A stretch of 64,000 nucleotides of DNA from positions 58,676,108 through 58,740,107 of the forward strand of contig OX393577.1 in the NCBI GenBank assembly GCA_947652605.1, in the 5' to 3' direction. The letters are not shown here. Below: more notes on the stretch, generated by a model. That model saw nothing but the letters and a program-made list of their open reading frames with translations. It was not told the DNA's origin and did not search any database. The DNA is from Elmis aenea. Lineage: Eukaryota > Arthropoda > Insecta > Coleoptera > Elmidae. The stretch's first letter is position 1.

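Overview
The window is AT-rich animal nuclear DNA, almost certainly from an insect. Introns are either very short (about 50-70 bp) or swollen to several kb by transposons. The transposon set (TA-flanked fold-backs ending in TATACAGGGTG, hAT and piggyBac-like MITEs, pogo/Tigger, Jockey-type LINE, Gypsy LTR element) fits an arthropod. I cannot name the order.

One host gene crosses the whole window on the + strand: an axonemal outer-arm dynein heavy chain of the DNAH5/DNAH8 (gamma-type) class. I could place 43 coding exons (the first and last cut by the window), about 8.17 kb or roughly 2,720 codons. They join in one open frame with GT-AG introns throughout. Exons 1-15 (1-23014) encode the N-terminal tail. 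Exons 16-25 (31897-40973) encode the linker. Exons 26-43 (42765-64000) encode AAA1 to AAA4, with the four P-loops in order. The start codon, stalk, AAA5/6 and C-terminus lie outside the window.

The other 56 kb is intron and is mostly transposon. Intron 15 holds a full-length Gypsy-type element (24692-29905) with identical 292-bp LTRs and one intact 1496-codon gag-pol frame. It sits inside an older fold-back whose empty-site relative lies near 58.7 kb. Intron 7 holds a 5'-truncated Jockey-type LINE (5725-6595) flanked by two apparently identical 646-bp direct repeats. Intron 12 holds a pogo/Tigger relic. Introns 4, 7, 9, 14, 15, 18, 22, 27, 28, 32, 35, 37, 40 and 41 carry 0.7-1.5 kb inverted-repeat elements, often nested. 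Several of these have decayed pieces of one transposase type at their centre: a DUF4817-like helix-turn-helix head in some, a mariner-like DDE tail in others. At least four hAT-type insertions show perfect 8-bp target duplications, and two piggyBac-like MITEs show TTAA.

No tRNA, rRNA, CRISPR array or second host gene was found. The most unusual points are the 646-bp repeats around the LINE, the shared transposase ancestry suggested for the many fold-back families, and the amount of long inverted-repeat sequence transcribed inside one dynein pre-mRNA.
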